This document shows, piece after piece, positions 21,691 through 34,795 of a stretch of DNA of 64,000 nucleotides. Both the position numbers and the translations under genes were made by a program. The stretch is from Cryptomeria japonica (lineage: Eukaryota > Streptophyta > Pinopsida > Cupressales > Cupressaceae): contig NC_081415.1 in assembly GCF_030272615.1 (NCBI RefSeq), forward strand, positions 109,452,406-109,516,405, written 5' to 3'. How positions within the stretch are numbered: the stretch's first letter is position 1; each line of letters begins with the position of its first letter. A model generated the notes under the pieces. It was not told the origin of the DNA and did no database searches. It saw nothing but the letters and a program-made list of their open reading frames with translations.

Positions 21691-22968
21691 TGTAGCGTCC
21701 TAAAATTGTGACACTTGCAATTTTGACTACATTTGGGTCTTCACGATGGCGATGCAACACGGAACCTGAATGGAGACCCCGAAACTTGTCCACAACATCA
21801 AAAACTGCATTTTTCCAGCACCCTGGCCTGATCCTCCTTGCACGCTGCTGTCCCTGGAGGTGGGACCATGGCGCCCATTGCCCTAGTCCTTCAGAACTAG
21901 GGTGCCCAGCACCCTGGTCCCCCAGGCCCATGGTGCCCAGCACCCTGGTCCCTGGCCCTATTTTGGGCCCGGTCTCCTATGGGGCTTCGGGTCTTTAAGT
22001 TTGCAAATTGGAAAATAACACTTCCTGGTCGGCCCAAGGTCGGAAAAATCAGTCTATCAGCCCTAATTGATAAGTATATAAACTACATTTTCCTCTCCCA
22101 TTGAGGGTAGAGGAAAAAGGAGAAAGGACATATGTGGACAAGACGTGGAAATGATATGCAAGCATTCAAGCATTCAAGCATTCCTTCAAGCAATTGATCA
22201 TTCTAAGTCTCCATTCAAGGCTAAGTGTTGCATTCAAGACAAGGATTCAACCATTGAAGAGGAGATCACATATCACATACCACATACAACATACAACATA
22301 CAACAACATCTACACCTTCGCATGTAAGAATACAAACATTCTTACAACAAGGTACTAGTACTTGTTTTACAATCATTTACATTTACGGCATTTCTCATTT
22401 CTTGGTTAATTCCAAAACTGGGGTTTGACCTAAGGGCAAACTCCTAATCCCTAAGCCCCCAATCGTCTTTGCTTTTCTGTGTGTAGGTTGTAGGTACACG
22501 GCTGAAATTGAAGATCTGGAATCCTTGTGCAGAGACGAACAGATCCCCCTTCATTTCGCGGATTTTTCGGAGGACCGTGTGCACGCCGGGCGCCATTGTC
22601 CCATCAACTTTCACTCAAATTTGTAGAACAACACCGTCCCGAAATTTTACTACTAATTCTAGGTCCGCAGCTTCATATCATATCCCTATCTCAGCTTATA
22701 AGCGAATCTTTCTCACTTTCTATGCATTCCTAGCTTAATCATTCTATCCACATTCTTTACAAAAGAGGGTATCCTTGCTATCACAACCCTTGAAACTCAT
22801 ATAGAATCCAATCTTGCATTGCATGGGATTGGATCTTGTGGGTTTCAACCCCTCTTTTGAATGTAAAGTCCCTCCTAAGTGAAAACCATCAACCCTAGTG
22901 AATCTCCCTTCTCTCTCCTTGGAGTTGGGGAGGGGAGAATGACTAGGGTTCGATTTTTCCGCTTTACA
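21691..22968 (+). repeat. 3' LTR of the young family-A element
   Basis: Runs from TGTAGCGTCC to CGCTTTACA, collinear with 15095-16365. Small differences include an extra 'catacaa' unit near 22290 and scattered transitions. It is followed by the atttc duplication. Confidence 0.93.
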
Positions 22969-22973
22969 ATTTC

Positions 22974-25900
22974 AAACCGAATTCCCTGAATGTCATATCA
23001 GTAGATATCAAACAGATCAGCTAACAAAAAGGGTTCCTTGCAAGGTTCTTCACTATATTCCCATTATTCCACGTATGCAACGATTATTCAAGTGCACTAG
23101 CTTGGCACAATTTATGGATTACCATGCACGCAATAGAAGTCGAGATGACATTATTTGAATTCCTGTGGATGGTTCAACATTTATGGACATAGACGAAAAG
23201 TGGCCACACTTTAAAGAAGAACCTCGTAATCTCAGACTTTCATTGGCAGCGGACGGTGTCAATCCATTTGGAGAGATGAGATCTGTTTACTCAGTGTGGC
23301 CTATTTTTGTTATCAACATTAACATTCCTCCATGGATGTCAATAAAGAGGGAGGACATAATATTGGCAATGATTGTTCCAGGTATTTTATCATTTAAATA
23401 TAGTCGTCTAAATTTAATTATAAACATTGCAGTAAAATGGTCATAATAATTATGTAATGTTTTTGTTCATTCGATTAGGTAAGTACCAAGTTAAAGATAT
23501 GAATGTATATATCATGCCTCTTATCGACGAGTTGCTAGAGTTATGGAATGGTGTCACTATGTATGACTTCTCTAGACCAATAGGACAAAGAAAATTTCAA
23601 TTCCATGCGATGCTTCTATGGACAATACATGATGCCCCAGGGCTAACACATTTTTGTGGTAAGTTATCGTGTTTAAGTTGTGCATGAACATTATAATTCA
23701 AAAAATTATCATATTTAATCCAATTATACATTATCTTGTAGGTCTTCAAACAAAGGGAAAATTTGCATGTCTTGTTTGTGGTCCAAAGATGAAATCTCAT
23801 CATTCAAAAAGTTTAGGAAAGCAGGTGTTTGATGAGTATAGGCACTTTCTCCACAAAAATCATAAGTATCAAAATATTGAAAAACATCTTTTCAATGGGA
23901 AAGAAGAGAATACATCAAAGCCACAAAGAATAACACCTCACCTATGGAAGTTGGAATATAATAGAATTAATCGTCAAGGTAATGTCATTCCATCTATTGG
24001 TTTGTCATAAAACATATTTTCTATTTTGTTTTGTTTATTGATGATGTGATTGATGATCATGAAGGTCGTGAAGGCATAAATGACCACCTTCCTAAGGGAC
24101 TAAAAAGTTATCCCTGACAATTTAGTAGGTTGCCCTACTACGAGCAGTTATAAATTGTTCATTTGTTTGATAGTATGCATATTGGAAAGAATATAATAGA
24201 GATAGTATGGAAAATATTGGATGGAAGGCGTGACAAAGAAAAAATTGTCAAAATATGTAGTGACATTCAGGATTCCAATCATGCAATGATAAATGTCATT
24301 CAATCAAATAGCCATGGAGACCAAATTAATATAAGTGAGCTTCCTTGGTTATTAACAGACCAACAAAGCAATGCTATAAAAGAAGTCATACAAAAAATTC
24401 GATTTCCCACAGGATTTGCTGCGAACATAAACAATCTCATATCAAAGAAAAGTGAATTTGGGCCAGGGATGAAAATGCATTATTGGCATACCTTCATTAA
24501 GATAATTCACGTTCTTGTGTTTTTAGTATGTATTTAAGTACTGTGCGTACGTGTACTTTTCATTATGTTACAAAAAAATGAAAAGATAATTTTATAATTG
24601 TTGCAATACGTTCTACCTCTATCTCTACCAGACGACTTCGACAATAATGTCAAGCAAGTCATATATGATCTTGGAAAATACATGAGGTAAGTAGTGATAT
24701 TTGTTTAGTTCGTTGTATAGATATTATATTTGCGATTTGTTTTACTTGTTATGTAATATATTTTTTTGCATCTTGAATACCTTGTAGGTGGTTGTCATGT
24801 AAAGAAATCCATAAAGACGATATAAAATATTGGAAGAGAAAAATTCCTCATTTAATGTGTGAAATGCAAAAGTGTCTACCTCGAGCTTTTTTCAATGCAC
24901 AAGAACATTGCCTCATACACCAAGTTGAGGAGATTGAATTGTGTGGACTGTACACACTAGGTCAATGTGGATGCTTGAGAGGCACTTGAAATTTTTGAAG
25001 GCTTTGGTTCAGCAAAGAACACATCCTAAGGGTTCTATGGTGGAGGGATATATGGTATACCAAACTATGGTGTACATTTTTGAATATCTTCCTAAGTTTT
25101 CTGCAAAGATCCACGTGGATCACATTTGGGATCCCAACACCATTAACAAATTTGAAGGGGAGTACTTGATGGGGAAAGATAGATTGAGGAAAGTGAGAGG
25201 TAATTATAAGATGTTAGTGTAGTTAATTAATTCTTAATCTTCAAAATAAATTGATTGTAAAACGTCTATTTATTTTTTGTACAATTGGTCGAGAGTGGGA
25301 TGCACTACATTTGTATATTGTAAATAATCTTGATTGGATAATGGTATGGATTGAATGTTGTCAACATTCTAGACGCACGTTAACATGGGAAGGTGTGGCT
25401 TCATTGGTTAAAGAAGCACATCGTAATGGAGATTCCAATGTTATGAAAAGGGAAATTGATTTAGTATATGGTTTAAGAGATAAATAGGCATGTATAAATT
25501 TATTAATCACTCATATGTTAATCAACTCACAATGCAATAAATTTTACATGTTTGACGTATCGCAGGTCAAACACCACAACACTATGTGCTGAAATGGTCA
25601 TAAATTTCGCATAAAAAAGTTGGATGACACGAAGAAAACTTGTGATTCTGGCATCACTATAGTCTTTGAGGTGACAAATATTTCATCGAGAAATGACATT
25701 CATCCTCAACAGTCTCAAAATCGATACTATGGCATTTTGGATGATATACTTGAGTGTGACTTTAATTCCTTCAAATTAGTTTTATTGGTCGTCAAATGGT
25801 ACAGGCTATGATTGAATAAAAATGATCCTGATATAACTGTTATTGAACATGATAATGGTTTTATAATGCTAAATACAAGGTCATTTGAACCAGTTGGGGA

Positions 25901-26211
25901 TGAGCCCTATGTTCTTCCAAGCCAATGTGAGCAAGTATTTTACTCAGAGGTTCCACATAAATCGGGTTGGTCATTTGTTGTTAGACATGATCCAAGAGGA
26001 AGGCCGATAAAGTATAATATGATGGAAGAAGAAGATATCGAAGAAGAAGATACTGAAGAAGTAGAAGATGAAGTGGATGATGATCATGATCGACAGTTTC
26101 TCAATGACAATGAAGAAGAAGAAGAAGATGATGATGGTGATGGTGATGGTGATGGTGATGGTGATGGTGATGGTGATGGTGATGGTGATGGTGATGATGA
26201 TGATGACGACA

Positions 26212-26292
<81 letters not shown>

Positions 26293-26333
26293 TTGGCCAT
26301 GATGACCTTGATGTTCATGATGATGAAGAATGA
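22974..26333 (+). pseudogene. tnp2: tnp2 3' exons after the family-A insertion
   Basis: The frame resumes at once after the duplication and carries the transposase core. It includes the aspartate-bearing 'AADGVNPFG' and 'WTIHDAPG' stretches, which belong to the best conserved part of Transposase_21. Breaks include a TGA near 23155 and a TGA and a TAG near 24115-24150. Downstream DUF4218 and DUF4216 regions are recognisable. The last frame (25812-26333) ends in an acidic run encoded by the trinucleotide repeat at 26112-26293. Confidence 0.85.
26112..26293 (+). repeat. GGTGAT and GAT microsatellite in the tnp2 tail
   Basis: A (GGTGAT)n block followed by a long (GAT)n block, with a short gacgacaat interruption. 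In the tnp2 frame it encodes alternating Gly-Asp and then poly-Asp. The open frames on other phases and on the opposite strand (poly-Met, poly-Ile) are artefacts of this repeat. Confidence 0.95.
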
Positions 26334-27299
26334 AATGTATGAGGTATGTGATTAGTATATTATCTATTTAATATTGACTTCTTGATAGAATTTTTTTTAC
26401 ATAATTAATTCATTATGTTTTGAATTCTAATGTTGTTACATAATTAATTCATGATGCACCTTTTAATATGGAGATGGAGATAGGTAGAGTGACTATTTAT
26501 GTGCCAATTTTTAAACTATTTTTATTTATGGAAATTGGATTGTTTATTAGCTATGTGATGGATGTTGATTTAAAATACATATGTGATGGATCACATGTTT
26601 ATGATGATGCATGTGACATTTTTTTAACTTTGTGTTTATTTATAGAATGTGGATTGTTTATTACCTATGTGATGGATGGTGATTTATGATACATATGTGA
26701 TGGATTACATTTTTATGATGACACATGATATGTGATGCTGATTGTGATGCTCAATTACATATATGATGACACATCATGTGATGCTTCTGATGCTTATGAT
26801 ACGTATATATTTATTGTTTATCAACTTACAAATGTAGTAATTCTTATGATGCTCAATTGATGGTGTTGATTTTAGGTATAGTCCCTGTTTGATGTTGTCA
26901 CCCTTGGTGGGAACAGGTCATTGACTATAGAGATCATCAACCATTTAGTTCAAGATCCAGCATAGTCTACATTGTACAGGACCCTAAACCCCTTTGATGA
27001 GGATCTTGCATAGTCTCATGGATGGACAGGTATAACTAGTCAATACACCCTATAGAAACAATTTATTTTTTAAAAATTACTTGGAAAACAAACTTCCTCG
27101 GTTTTTCAAACCTCAAAATTAGCAACAAATCTAATACAGTTATCAACACTTGAGGCCCCGGTTGGACTTATTCCAATTTAAATTAACCAACCTCCAATTA
27201 ATGAATCCAATATACTATTTTATTATGAAGTTTTTTTTTTAAGTCTATTGGTTTAATTTCACTAACGTTTTTTATATTTTTTCTTTGTCACAAGCCGAC
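26334..27299 (+). other. Spacer between the two CACTA genes
   Basis: AT-rich, with repeated 'tatgtgatggat' phrases at 26480-26790 that look like a decayed short tandem repeat. No coding evidence. It may hold the 3' UTR of tnp2. Confidence 0.45.
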
Positions 27300-30200
27300 A
27301 TGGATCCATCACATATCGTAGACAAAGATGTAGCTTGTGACACTTCTACTAAGCAGGTAAACCTCATTGTAGTTTTACAAAATAGATAGAAGCAAACTGT
27401 TACATTATTATGTTCTTTTTTTAGTGATTTATACTAATTTTGTAATTGTTAATGATATTATTGACATAGACGGATGTTCCGGGAAAGGGAAAGGGAGTTG
27501 CGGTACTTGAGAACCTTTCTAGGGATGTGGAATCATTAGGGTTAAGTGATGATGACCCTGAAGATCCCACAAACCTTATGAAATTCTTAAAAATGCCTCT
27601 TATAAAAAATAGAAAAGAGATTGTTGCTTTGGCAGCCGTGCATCCTATCACTGATGAGATATGAGAGAGGGTGGCATTATTGATTCGAACAACAGAAAAC
27701 TTGCAAGTAAGCAATAATGAAAGATTTAATTATAACAAAAGTTCAATAATGGTTTATATTTTATTCTCTTTTATGTCATTAACTAAAATATGTATGTATT
27801 GTTTTTACAGCAATTTATCTGCCCTCATCAAAGGCGTTCCCATGATTAGGGTGTTGCAGGATCTTCAGGTGATGACAGTTTTCTTGTATTATCACTTGCT
27901 TGGCTTATCACTCTAAGTACCCAAAACACATCATACTTGATACTATCAATTTTCAAAATAAAGGTTCATCATTGTTTACAATTCTTGCACTTTTCATATA
28001 TTTAATATTTGATATATTTAATGTATTATTCTTTAGGTGTTGTCAATGTTACTGTGCAAATGCCACCACCGCCTCATCAGAGGTTACCTTCACCTATATT
28101 GCCGACAACAATGTCGGCAACATGTAGCATGTAGACATCCTCTAGTGCACGTCATATTGGCCTGCCCACAGTTGGTAGATCCCTCTTTTACTCTATCTTC
28201 TATCATGTGTTTATTTCCCTTCAAGCGTTCTTTCTTCAATTCTAATGTCATTTCATAGTGGATTCATTTTTTGCAGGAGGAGTTGCACATGAGGATGTGC
28301 TAGAGGCGACTACTATTGATAACATACCATCATTTCCTGGATCTTCTTGTATTGCTAGTACGGGAATGTTGCAGGCCATATTGGTGGTGAGAGACAAAGA
28401 AATGATTCCCTTAAAGATACAAAAGGTTCTAGGTACTTTAAAATTATTATTATATATACTCTAATTGTAATTTACTTTATGATCACTCGTTTTGGACTAA
28501 TGATCCCATGAATTTTTTGCAGGCAATGATATTTTCTATAAGCATCTTAGTGACATTGCATTGTAGATACTTGGGCCCACCATACGTAAAAGGTGGTACA
28601 TCATATGTGAACTAACCCTAATCCACTATTTTGATTTCATATCATTGCTAGAATAGTTTTCCTTTGATCCATTTCTTGAAGTTTAATAAATGTAGCTTCA
28701 GTTCATTTCTGAATCTAATAGGTTTATTTTTGCTTTAAAAGGTGGAATGACCAAGAAAAAAGGTTAAAAGATGAATTGACAAACCAAATGGTTGAGTGGT
28801 TTGGAAATGACACCTTTGACAAAACCAAGCTCCTTGAAAAAGCTAGCACATATCTAAAGTATGTGAGGGACCAATATAGGACTCATTTGGAGAGGAACCT
28901 AAAGTATGAGTGTCCCCCCATGATTCCAGAGAGGGAGTGGAAGGACCTGATTTTGGATGCCAAGGAGAAAATTGAAAGGAAAAAAGGAAATACACCACCA
29001 GACACCAGAAGAAGGTACAGGATACTATTATGAATGTAATTATGTACTAATTAATTACTCTTTATATTTATATAATCTAACATATTTCAAAAAATGTATA
29101 GACTAAGTGACACATCAAAGGAAACAAAGGCAAGGCAAGAAAAGCATGGGCAACACAAACTCGGCTCTGGTGGTTACATGAAACTTGTTGCATGGATTGT
29201 AAGTATCTCATGTAAACAAAATATTGCATCAAAATATTAATAAATTGCAAAAAAAAAACTTTATCAAACAATTCAAGCAAAATTCACGATACCAAGCAAA
29301 AAAGTAGGGCTTTGAATTCAATAGAGAACCCACAGAAGATGACAGGAGAATTGCCTACCAGCAAGGCTATTTAGTCGTGGTTGATCGGCTATGAGAATGG
29401 AGTGGACATACACAACATTCAAGTGCATCCATCACACAAGTAAATATGCTAAATGGAAGTTGTTTCAAATTGAGTACTTTTCCAATAATCTAATTGATGT
29501 TGAATACTTTAGCAATGATAACAATGTGCATGTCATTGGAATGCAGCCTACTAATTGTGAAACACCACCTGCACATGAAGGTCCAGATGTGCATCCCAGT
29601 AGTGGAGGTATTCATTTGCTATTCAAATTTATTTATTTAGCTATTAATACAATTAAACATCTTAATATGTAATTAGAGTAGTAATTAATGTAACCTTTTT
29701 TGTTAATATTTTAGAGCATGTAGTCGGTGGTGAGCAAGTGGAACATGACCTGGGTACACAACATCAAGAACATGATGTTCCCCACTTAGGTAAATAGGAC
29801 CATTGTTATTGATTTAAACAAATATAATTTCAATTGGTGTTCAACATTAATGTAGCCTTTAGTATTTCAACTCCAGATGATCTAGAGGGTGTTCAACATG
29901 TTGAGGTTGAGGCTACACAAAATGATGTGGCCCCATCAGGTAAAGAGTACAACAATTATGTTCTCTAAATTAATGAAATACTTGTAACAATAATTTTTTT
30001 TTTTTTGGAATTCAACCCATTTATTTGTTATTGTATAGGACCCCCCTTCACTTCAGCGTCCTCATCCTTAGTATAGGACTAGGCATACATTGAGATCATG
30101 AGTAGTTGGCGGAACATCTGCAGAAGGGGGAAATGATGAAGAAACCGATGTTCCACTTAGTCTTTTCATAGCTTCAAAGAAAAAACAAAGAAAGAAATGA
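27300..30200 (+). pseudogene. Second CACTA gene, TnpA/Transposase_24-like
   Basis: In CACTA elements the second gene encodes the protein that binds subterminal repeats. Here small exons with GT/AG borders can be followed: M-D-P-S-H-I-V-D from 27301; an acidic exon 27472-27706 (V-P-G-K-G-K-G-V…); a Pro-rich exon near 28040-28130; and the core exon 28742-29020 ('WNDQEKRLKDELTNQMVEWFG…CPPMIPEREWKDLILDAKE'). Then 'KHGQHKLGSGGYMKLVAWI' (about 29140) resembles the conserved end of Transposase_24. A Lys-rich C terminus stops at TGA 30198. In-frame stops, e.g. near 27661 and 28128, mark it as broken, though splicing could avoid some. The assignment rests on motif style and on position after tnp2. Confidence 0.65.
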
Positions 30201-30900
30201 TTGTAATCTAACTTATTTGATAATGACTAATTTTTACGTGTTAGTGAATGTAATTATGTGCTAATTAATGGCTATGGATGATATGTGTTAATTAATATTG
30301 ATGACTGTTGTGTGTTAATTAATGTTAATCAATGTTATGTGTTAATGAACATTATGTGATATTAATGAATGAATGCTATATTTTATTAATGGTAGAAAGA
30401 ATGAATGAATGAATGTTATAAGATGTTAATGGGGAATTTAGAGTGATCTTAGGGAGGGGAGGGGCCAAATGAGCTTCCACCTTCACGTGGTTGGCCCTGT
30501 TAAGTAGAGAATATTAAACTATTCTTGAAACCAAGCAAATCTCAACAGGATAACACACTTTTCAATATTTCATTATGTTGCATAGTTAATCTTATTGAAT
30601 AATGAATATTGAATCTTAATTGTAGGGTCCAACAGAGCCAACATGAACAACAACACCACAAGTTGCTGGGTATAATGAACTCCCATATTGTCTTGTATGT
30701 ACACGAACAATATGAGTTGCTTCTAGTGTTGATATCCAAGGTAGGACTCCAAAAGTTATGAATATGCCTCATCCTTGTAATTTTTTTTATTACTTGTAAG
30801 TAATGAATATGCCTCATCCTTGTAAATTTTTTTATTACTTGTAAGTCATGAATATTTCTCTTTAGTTGATTAAAATTAAATGAAATTCTTTAATGAATAC
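30201..30900 (+). other. AT-rich interval with simple repeats
   Basis: Contains repeated 'gtgttaattaatg' and 'gaatgaat' phrases (30235-30430) and a 45-bp tandem duplication (30755-30844). No coding signal. Confidence 0.5.
30755..30844 (+). repeat. 45-bp tandem duplication
   Basis: Two adjacent 45-bp units (30755-30799 and 30800-30844), each containing 'tgaatatgcctcatccttg' and a T-rich run. They differ at only a few positions. A third start ('tcatgaatat') follows. Confidence 0.8.
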
Positions 30901-33120
30901 ACAAAACTATATACATATGCAGGCGCACCATGGTTGAGATGGTCCAACTCCCTAGTCTCACTCTACGACTAAGCTCATGCCATATCTAAATCAAAGACAT
31001 CTCAAATACATCGTCGGTGGAAAGCTGCAAAATGCCATTTTCATACATAAGCAAGACATACACAATTGGGCACAATCACCAAGAGAATGGTAAAAAGTGT
31101 GTTTGAGATTGTATCATGGATGCTTTTAAGGATTGTATCATGGATGCAAAAAATCTGTTCATTAATCCTTGACTCATGATTTCTATAATACTTCTTTAGA
31201 CTTCTCATGTCATTTGTTGCACTTCTTCACTATTTTGGACTAAGTTTCAACTATGTATTTGCCTTGACTTATGACAGTACCTAGCTTTGTCCTATCTTTG
31301 TAAGCTTCCTCTTTGAGTTGTGGTTGTAGCTTTGATAATACCTTTTTAATGTTGCACTATTTGTAAGGATGACAACTCCTAATGCATGTTGCAAATTGTG
31401 TTCTAGTGACTGAGACTAACCTTTTTGTACTTGATGTTTTTGACTAGTTGCCATAACCTCTGACTTTGATGCTTGTGCCTTAATAGAACTAGATGTTTCT
31501 TGTATGCATACTTAGTCAAGGACTATATTATGATGCTATAGGGCTACAAACTAAGATTATTTATTGTATTGAGTTGCACATTTGACATGAGTTGCCCTAT
31601 GATTGCTATGCCTCTTGAGGTTATAAGGTGTTGTTCTTGTCAAGTTTTGACAATGCTGCAACAATAACGTGCTATTTGTTGTTAAGGTTTGAAAAGACCT
31701 TTTAGAAACTTATACCCTACTCTTTTTCACTCAGTAGACTTGACTACTATCATTTTATTTGGTACTAGGTATGATTGCCTACTAGCTCTACTATAGACTG
31801 CAATCTCTCTAGTCTATATTTTTTGAGTGTTGTTGTTCTATACTTGACCATCTATTAGGAAAACATAGCTTGAAATGTCCAAAACAATTAATGAATGACT
31901 ACACTATCACCAATCTATTTTGAAGATTTGACTACTCTTTAGATTATGATTATGACTGTCATGATATTTCATGAGACAACTCTATCCCCATATGAAACCC
32001 TTTGTTCCCACAAATCAATGCTTTGAACTTGACTGCAACTTTACAGTGATCACTATCTTTGTACAGTAAGCTTGCTACTTTCTCAACTTTTGATATATTG
32101 GAGGCTCCTAGGATGGTTTCTATCTTATAGTCACAATACCTTGCTATAATTTGCATTTTAGATCACTACTCAATGATCATATGATGTCTTTGTCTTTTAA
32201 ATTTGACTCTCGAGCTTGCTCTATTTCTTGACCTTTTGAATAATTTTGGGCCACTATTGATTACTTTTATTACCCTATATGTAAAAGACCTTGCTCACTA
32301 CTTCCCATACTTGATCTTTATCTAGTTTGTGTCAATCCTACTATTGCACCTTTTCTATTTATGATTGAGATTTGTTTTGGGATTAAAAACTCTTGATGAT
32401 TTCACTAAATTACTTTTGCATGACTGTACTTTCTAAGCTATCCTAGGGAACAAAAGAGACCTAGGGATTTGCTCACTTCAAGGAAAAATAAAATCTAGCA
32501 AGATAATCAACCCTTTTAAATAATATGTGGAAGCCTTATGGTGAGCAAGAAAGCATTGACAAACTTATAGATGTTGTCATAACACAAAGCTGAAACTATA
32601 TTATTTTTTATAGATAATCAGATTTCTTCTTTAACCTGACTTTTGCTTGAATCATTACTATAGGTGTATCCAATGCATGATTTAAACAATAAGATACTAA
32701 AAATTCTAAAATAGAGTTCTGAAAACCCTACCTCCAAATGTGGATATCTACTATTATGACTATGACAATTTCTCTCCAGAAGCTTTGATGCTAACTTCTA
32801 TCATGCCTAAACTCTGCATGTGGTTTGCATGGTGTTGGCATGAGGTGCTTTGTAAATTTCCTTATGGATTCTCTTCATATTTTTATGAAACTCCTTCATT
32901 AAAGAGGCAAAACTCTCATTCAAACTTTGAAGTAACCCTTTGACTATTGCATGCAATCCTTTTCTTATAAACCTTCCTCCTTGCGGTGACGTGCTAAGAT
33001 ATAAACTAAAGGTGTAGCTTGTGGAACCTGTTGAGCATCAAATTTGAATTAAGTAAAATATCTTGATTTGAGAGATTAAATCATAGAAGCCATCTATCTT
33101 TGGAAGAAATCATCATTTTC
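30901..33120. other. CACTA interior with no recognised gene
   Basis: 2.2 kb of AT-rich sequence with no long frame or known domain. Its first 40 bp (30901-30940) recur exactly at 36000-36039. Part of it may be old retroelement sequence, but I cannot name a family. Confidence 0.35.
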
Positions 33121-33189
33121 ATTGATACCGTAATAACCCATAAGTTATCGAACAAGTCTAATAGCATTCTATCAAAATATCCAAAATTC

Positions 33190-34060
33190 AAATAGTATCG
33201 ATGAGACCCAGTGATGTCTCATCGATATAAAAAGGGTATCGAAGGATAGGTAACACCGATGAACTCTAAAAGGGACTCATTGAAAGCAATGATTCCACCA
33301 AAAGAGGATATCAAAGAAAGTAGAGATGGTTTTCATCAACAAGAAAAGGATTCTGAGGAAATAATACCATCGACGCAACATGAAGGAAACTTACCGAAAG
33401 AAGCATTCTTATCGAAAGAATGATATCGATCAAACAGAAGGAAGCTACATTGATAAAATATATCGATAAGGATACGAGTTTTGAGGAGGCTAAAAGGCAT
33501 GTTATTGATATGTGTGGTTTTACCGATGCAACTTTATCGAGGAAGATTACTAATGAGCTCATCGTTGAAAGATGATAGTGGAAGCAAATCATCAAAAGAA
33601 AGATGGCCTCAATGAAATAATAGACCCATTCATCAAAGGAGTGTAGTGATGTTGATAGAAAAAGTGTTTCGATGGAAGGATAAAGGAATTTATCGAAGCT
33701 CGAGGTTTCTTCGACATGAAACCTAATGGACATCAGATATATATTGATGAGGAAATAGGTTTCGAGGAGGCTAAAAGGCATGTCTCCAATATGCATTGTT
33801 TCACTGATATAAGACAACAAGAGAGGATAAAGAAAGGCTTTAGTGAGACAATAGATCCATTCATCGATGGGGCATAGTGATATCGATGGAAGAGGTATTT
33901 CAGTGGAAAAATAAAGGAGGTCACTGAAGCCCAAGGTTTCTTCGACATAAAAACCCAATGGATATCAGATAGGTATCAGTGAGGAGATAGCCAAAGTGAC
34001 CAAATACAACATTTCAATGAAGGGAGAAAATACCTAGTGAGGAGATAGTCATGCAAATGT
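33190..34060 (+). repeat. Left arm of a long inverted repeat
   Basis: Many 'atcgatga' phrases. Read forward, it aligns with the reverse complement of 39870-40480, e.g. 'gaggctaaaaggcat', 'ggaagctacattgata', 'cccaaggtttcttcgacat'. The left arm holds two tandem copies of a block of about 273 bp ('gaggaggctaaaaggcatgt' at about 33482 and about 33755), where the right arm has one. A 215-codon antisense frame here follows the repeat and is not a gene. Confidence 0.75.
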
Positions 34061-34795
34061 TGCATTCGAGGGGTATTTCCTTCCTCTTTTCCTCTCACAT
34101 CAGGTATGTATCTATTTCATATCCGACTGAAATGCAGAGGTTAATCATGTATCACTAATTTACTATGGAAATATTACTCATTAAAAGAAAAAGTAAAATG
34201 AATTGAAAACATTCTTGCTCTGATAGCTGTGAACATACTATCATGCCTAACTGTGATTATTCTATCTTGCATAGCCGTGTAAATTCTGCCTTGAGTAGCT
34301 GATGTATAGCTATTGCATGTTCATGATCTTTCTTGTTAAGATAAATTGTAGAGCCTAAATGATTTACTCATTCATTATCAAGTCTTGAACTTAAGGAAGA
34401 TAAATTTATTCACAGATATAAATCATGATGATATTCTGTTACTTTTCATCAAATACACTGTCTTACCTTATTCATAAGAAAATTGAATATTGAATTCATA
34501 TCTTGTGCATAGTATGGTTGAGTAGCAACCTCAGAGCATTCACTATAGAATATTATTGCTAGTCCACGAGGGCATAATAGCTGAGTATTGCAGCTATTCT
34601 ATGTTTATTTGTTTTCTACTCTTAACTCATAGTTCAACTGAATATGGTTCATCTTGGAATCAATGCACATCAGTTATAACCAGATTATAACCAGTCTCCA
34701 TGGTGGCAAGACTTGAAGAAGGATTCTTATCATCAATTAGATGCATACTTTTGGGAATATACAAAGACAAAAAAATATATTAGAACCGTATTTTT
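34061..34795. other. Unassigned sequence inside the inverted-repeat pair
   Basis: AT-rich with short 'agctg.g' phrases. No frame or family recognised. Confidence 0.35.

Larger units (their letters stand above)
15095..22968 (+). mobile_element. Young family-A Ty3/gypsy-like LTR element without pol
   Basis: A complete LTR element. It has LTRs of 1271 and 1278 bp that are well over 90% identical by eye, most differences being C/T or A/G. It also has a primer-binding site, a 1.2-kb leader, a gag-protease-like frame, a purine tract and perfect 5-bp duplications. It is 7.9 kb long. Reverse transcriptase, RNase H and integrase are entirely absent between the gag-protease frame and the 3' LTR. Structure and gag style resemble Tat-type Ty3/gypsy elements. 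It must have been mobilised by an autonomous partner. The intact termini and close LTRs make it the youngest large insertion here, together with element C. Confidence 0.92.
14184..26333 (+). pseudogene. tnp2: CACTA tnp2 transposase, degraded and interrupted
   Basis: Tnp2 (Transposase_21) is the DNA-cleaving transposase of CACTA elements. In order I read: an N-terminal Cys/His region (14184-14385); an intron to 14489; an acidic linker; 'LLLVNLKVMNGLSN' (about 14800); 'EFLLPPSNILPRSYRE…IYACPNDHIIYHK' (14950-15085). The element 15095-22968 follows, then 'SLAADGVNPFGEMRSVYSVWP' (23245), 'VYIMPLIDELLELWNGV…FQFHAMLLWTIHDAPG' (23500-23640), 'LFDSMHIGKNI…WKILDGRRDKEK' (24160-24240), the DUF4218 region 'MWMLERHLKFLKALVQQRTHPKG' (24967) and DUF4216 (25680-26000), ending in an acidic Asp/Gly tail. 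Introns with GT/AG borders are visible, e.g. 23382-23478. Several stops and a frameshift near 14740 disable it. Confidence 0.88.

Noticed and set aside
25971-26318. Minus-strand frame with a long poly-isoleucine and Thr-Ile run
   Set aside because: Antisense of the GAT/GGTGAT microsatellite in the tnp2 tail; no independent coding evidence.
33311-33958. 215-codon minus-strand frame with an internal sequence repeat
   Set aside because: Its repeat mirrors the tandem duplication in the inverted-repeat arm. The composition is that of AT-rich repeat DNA and no domain is seen.
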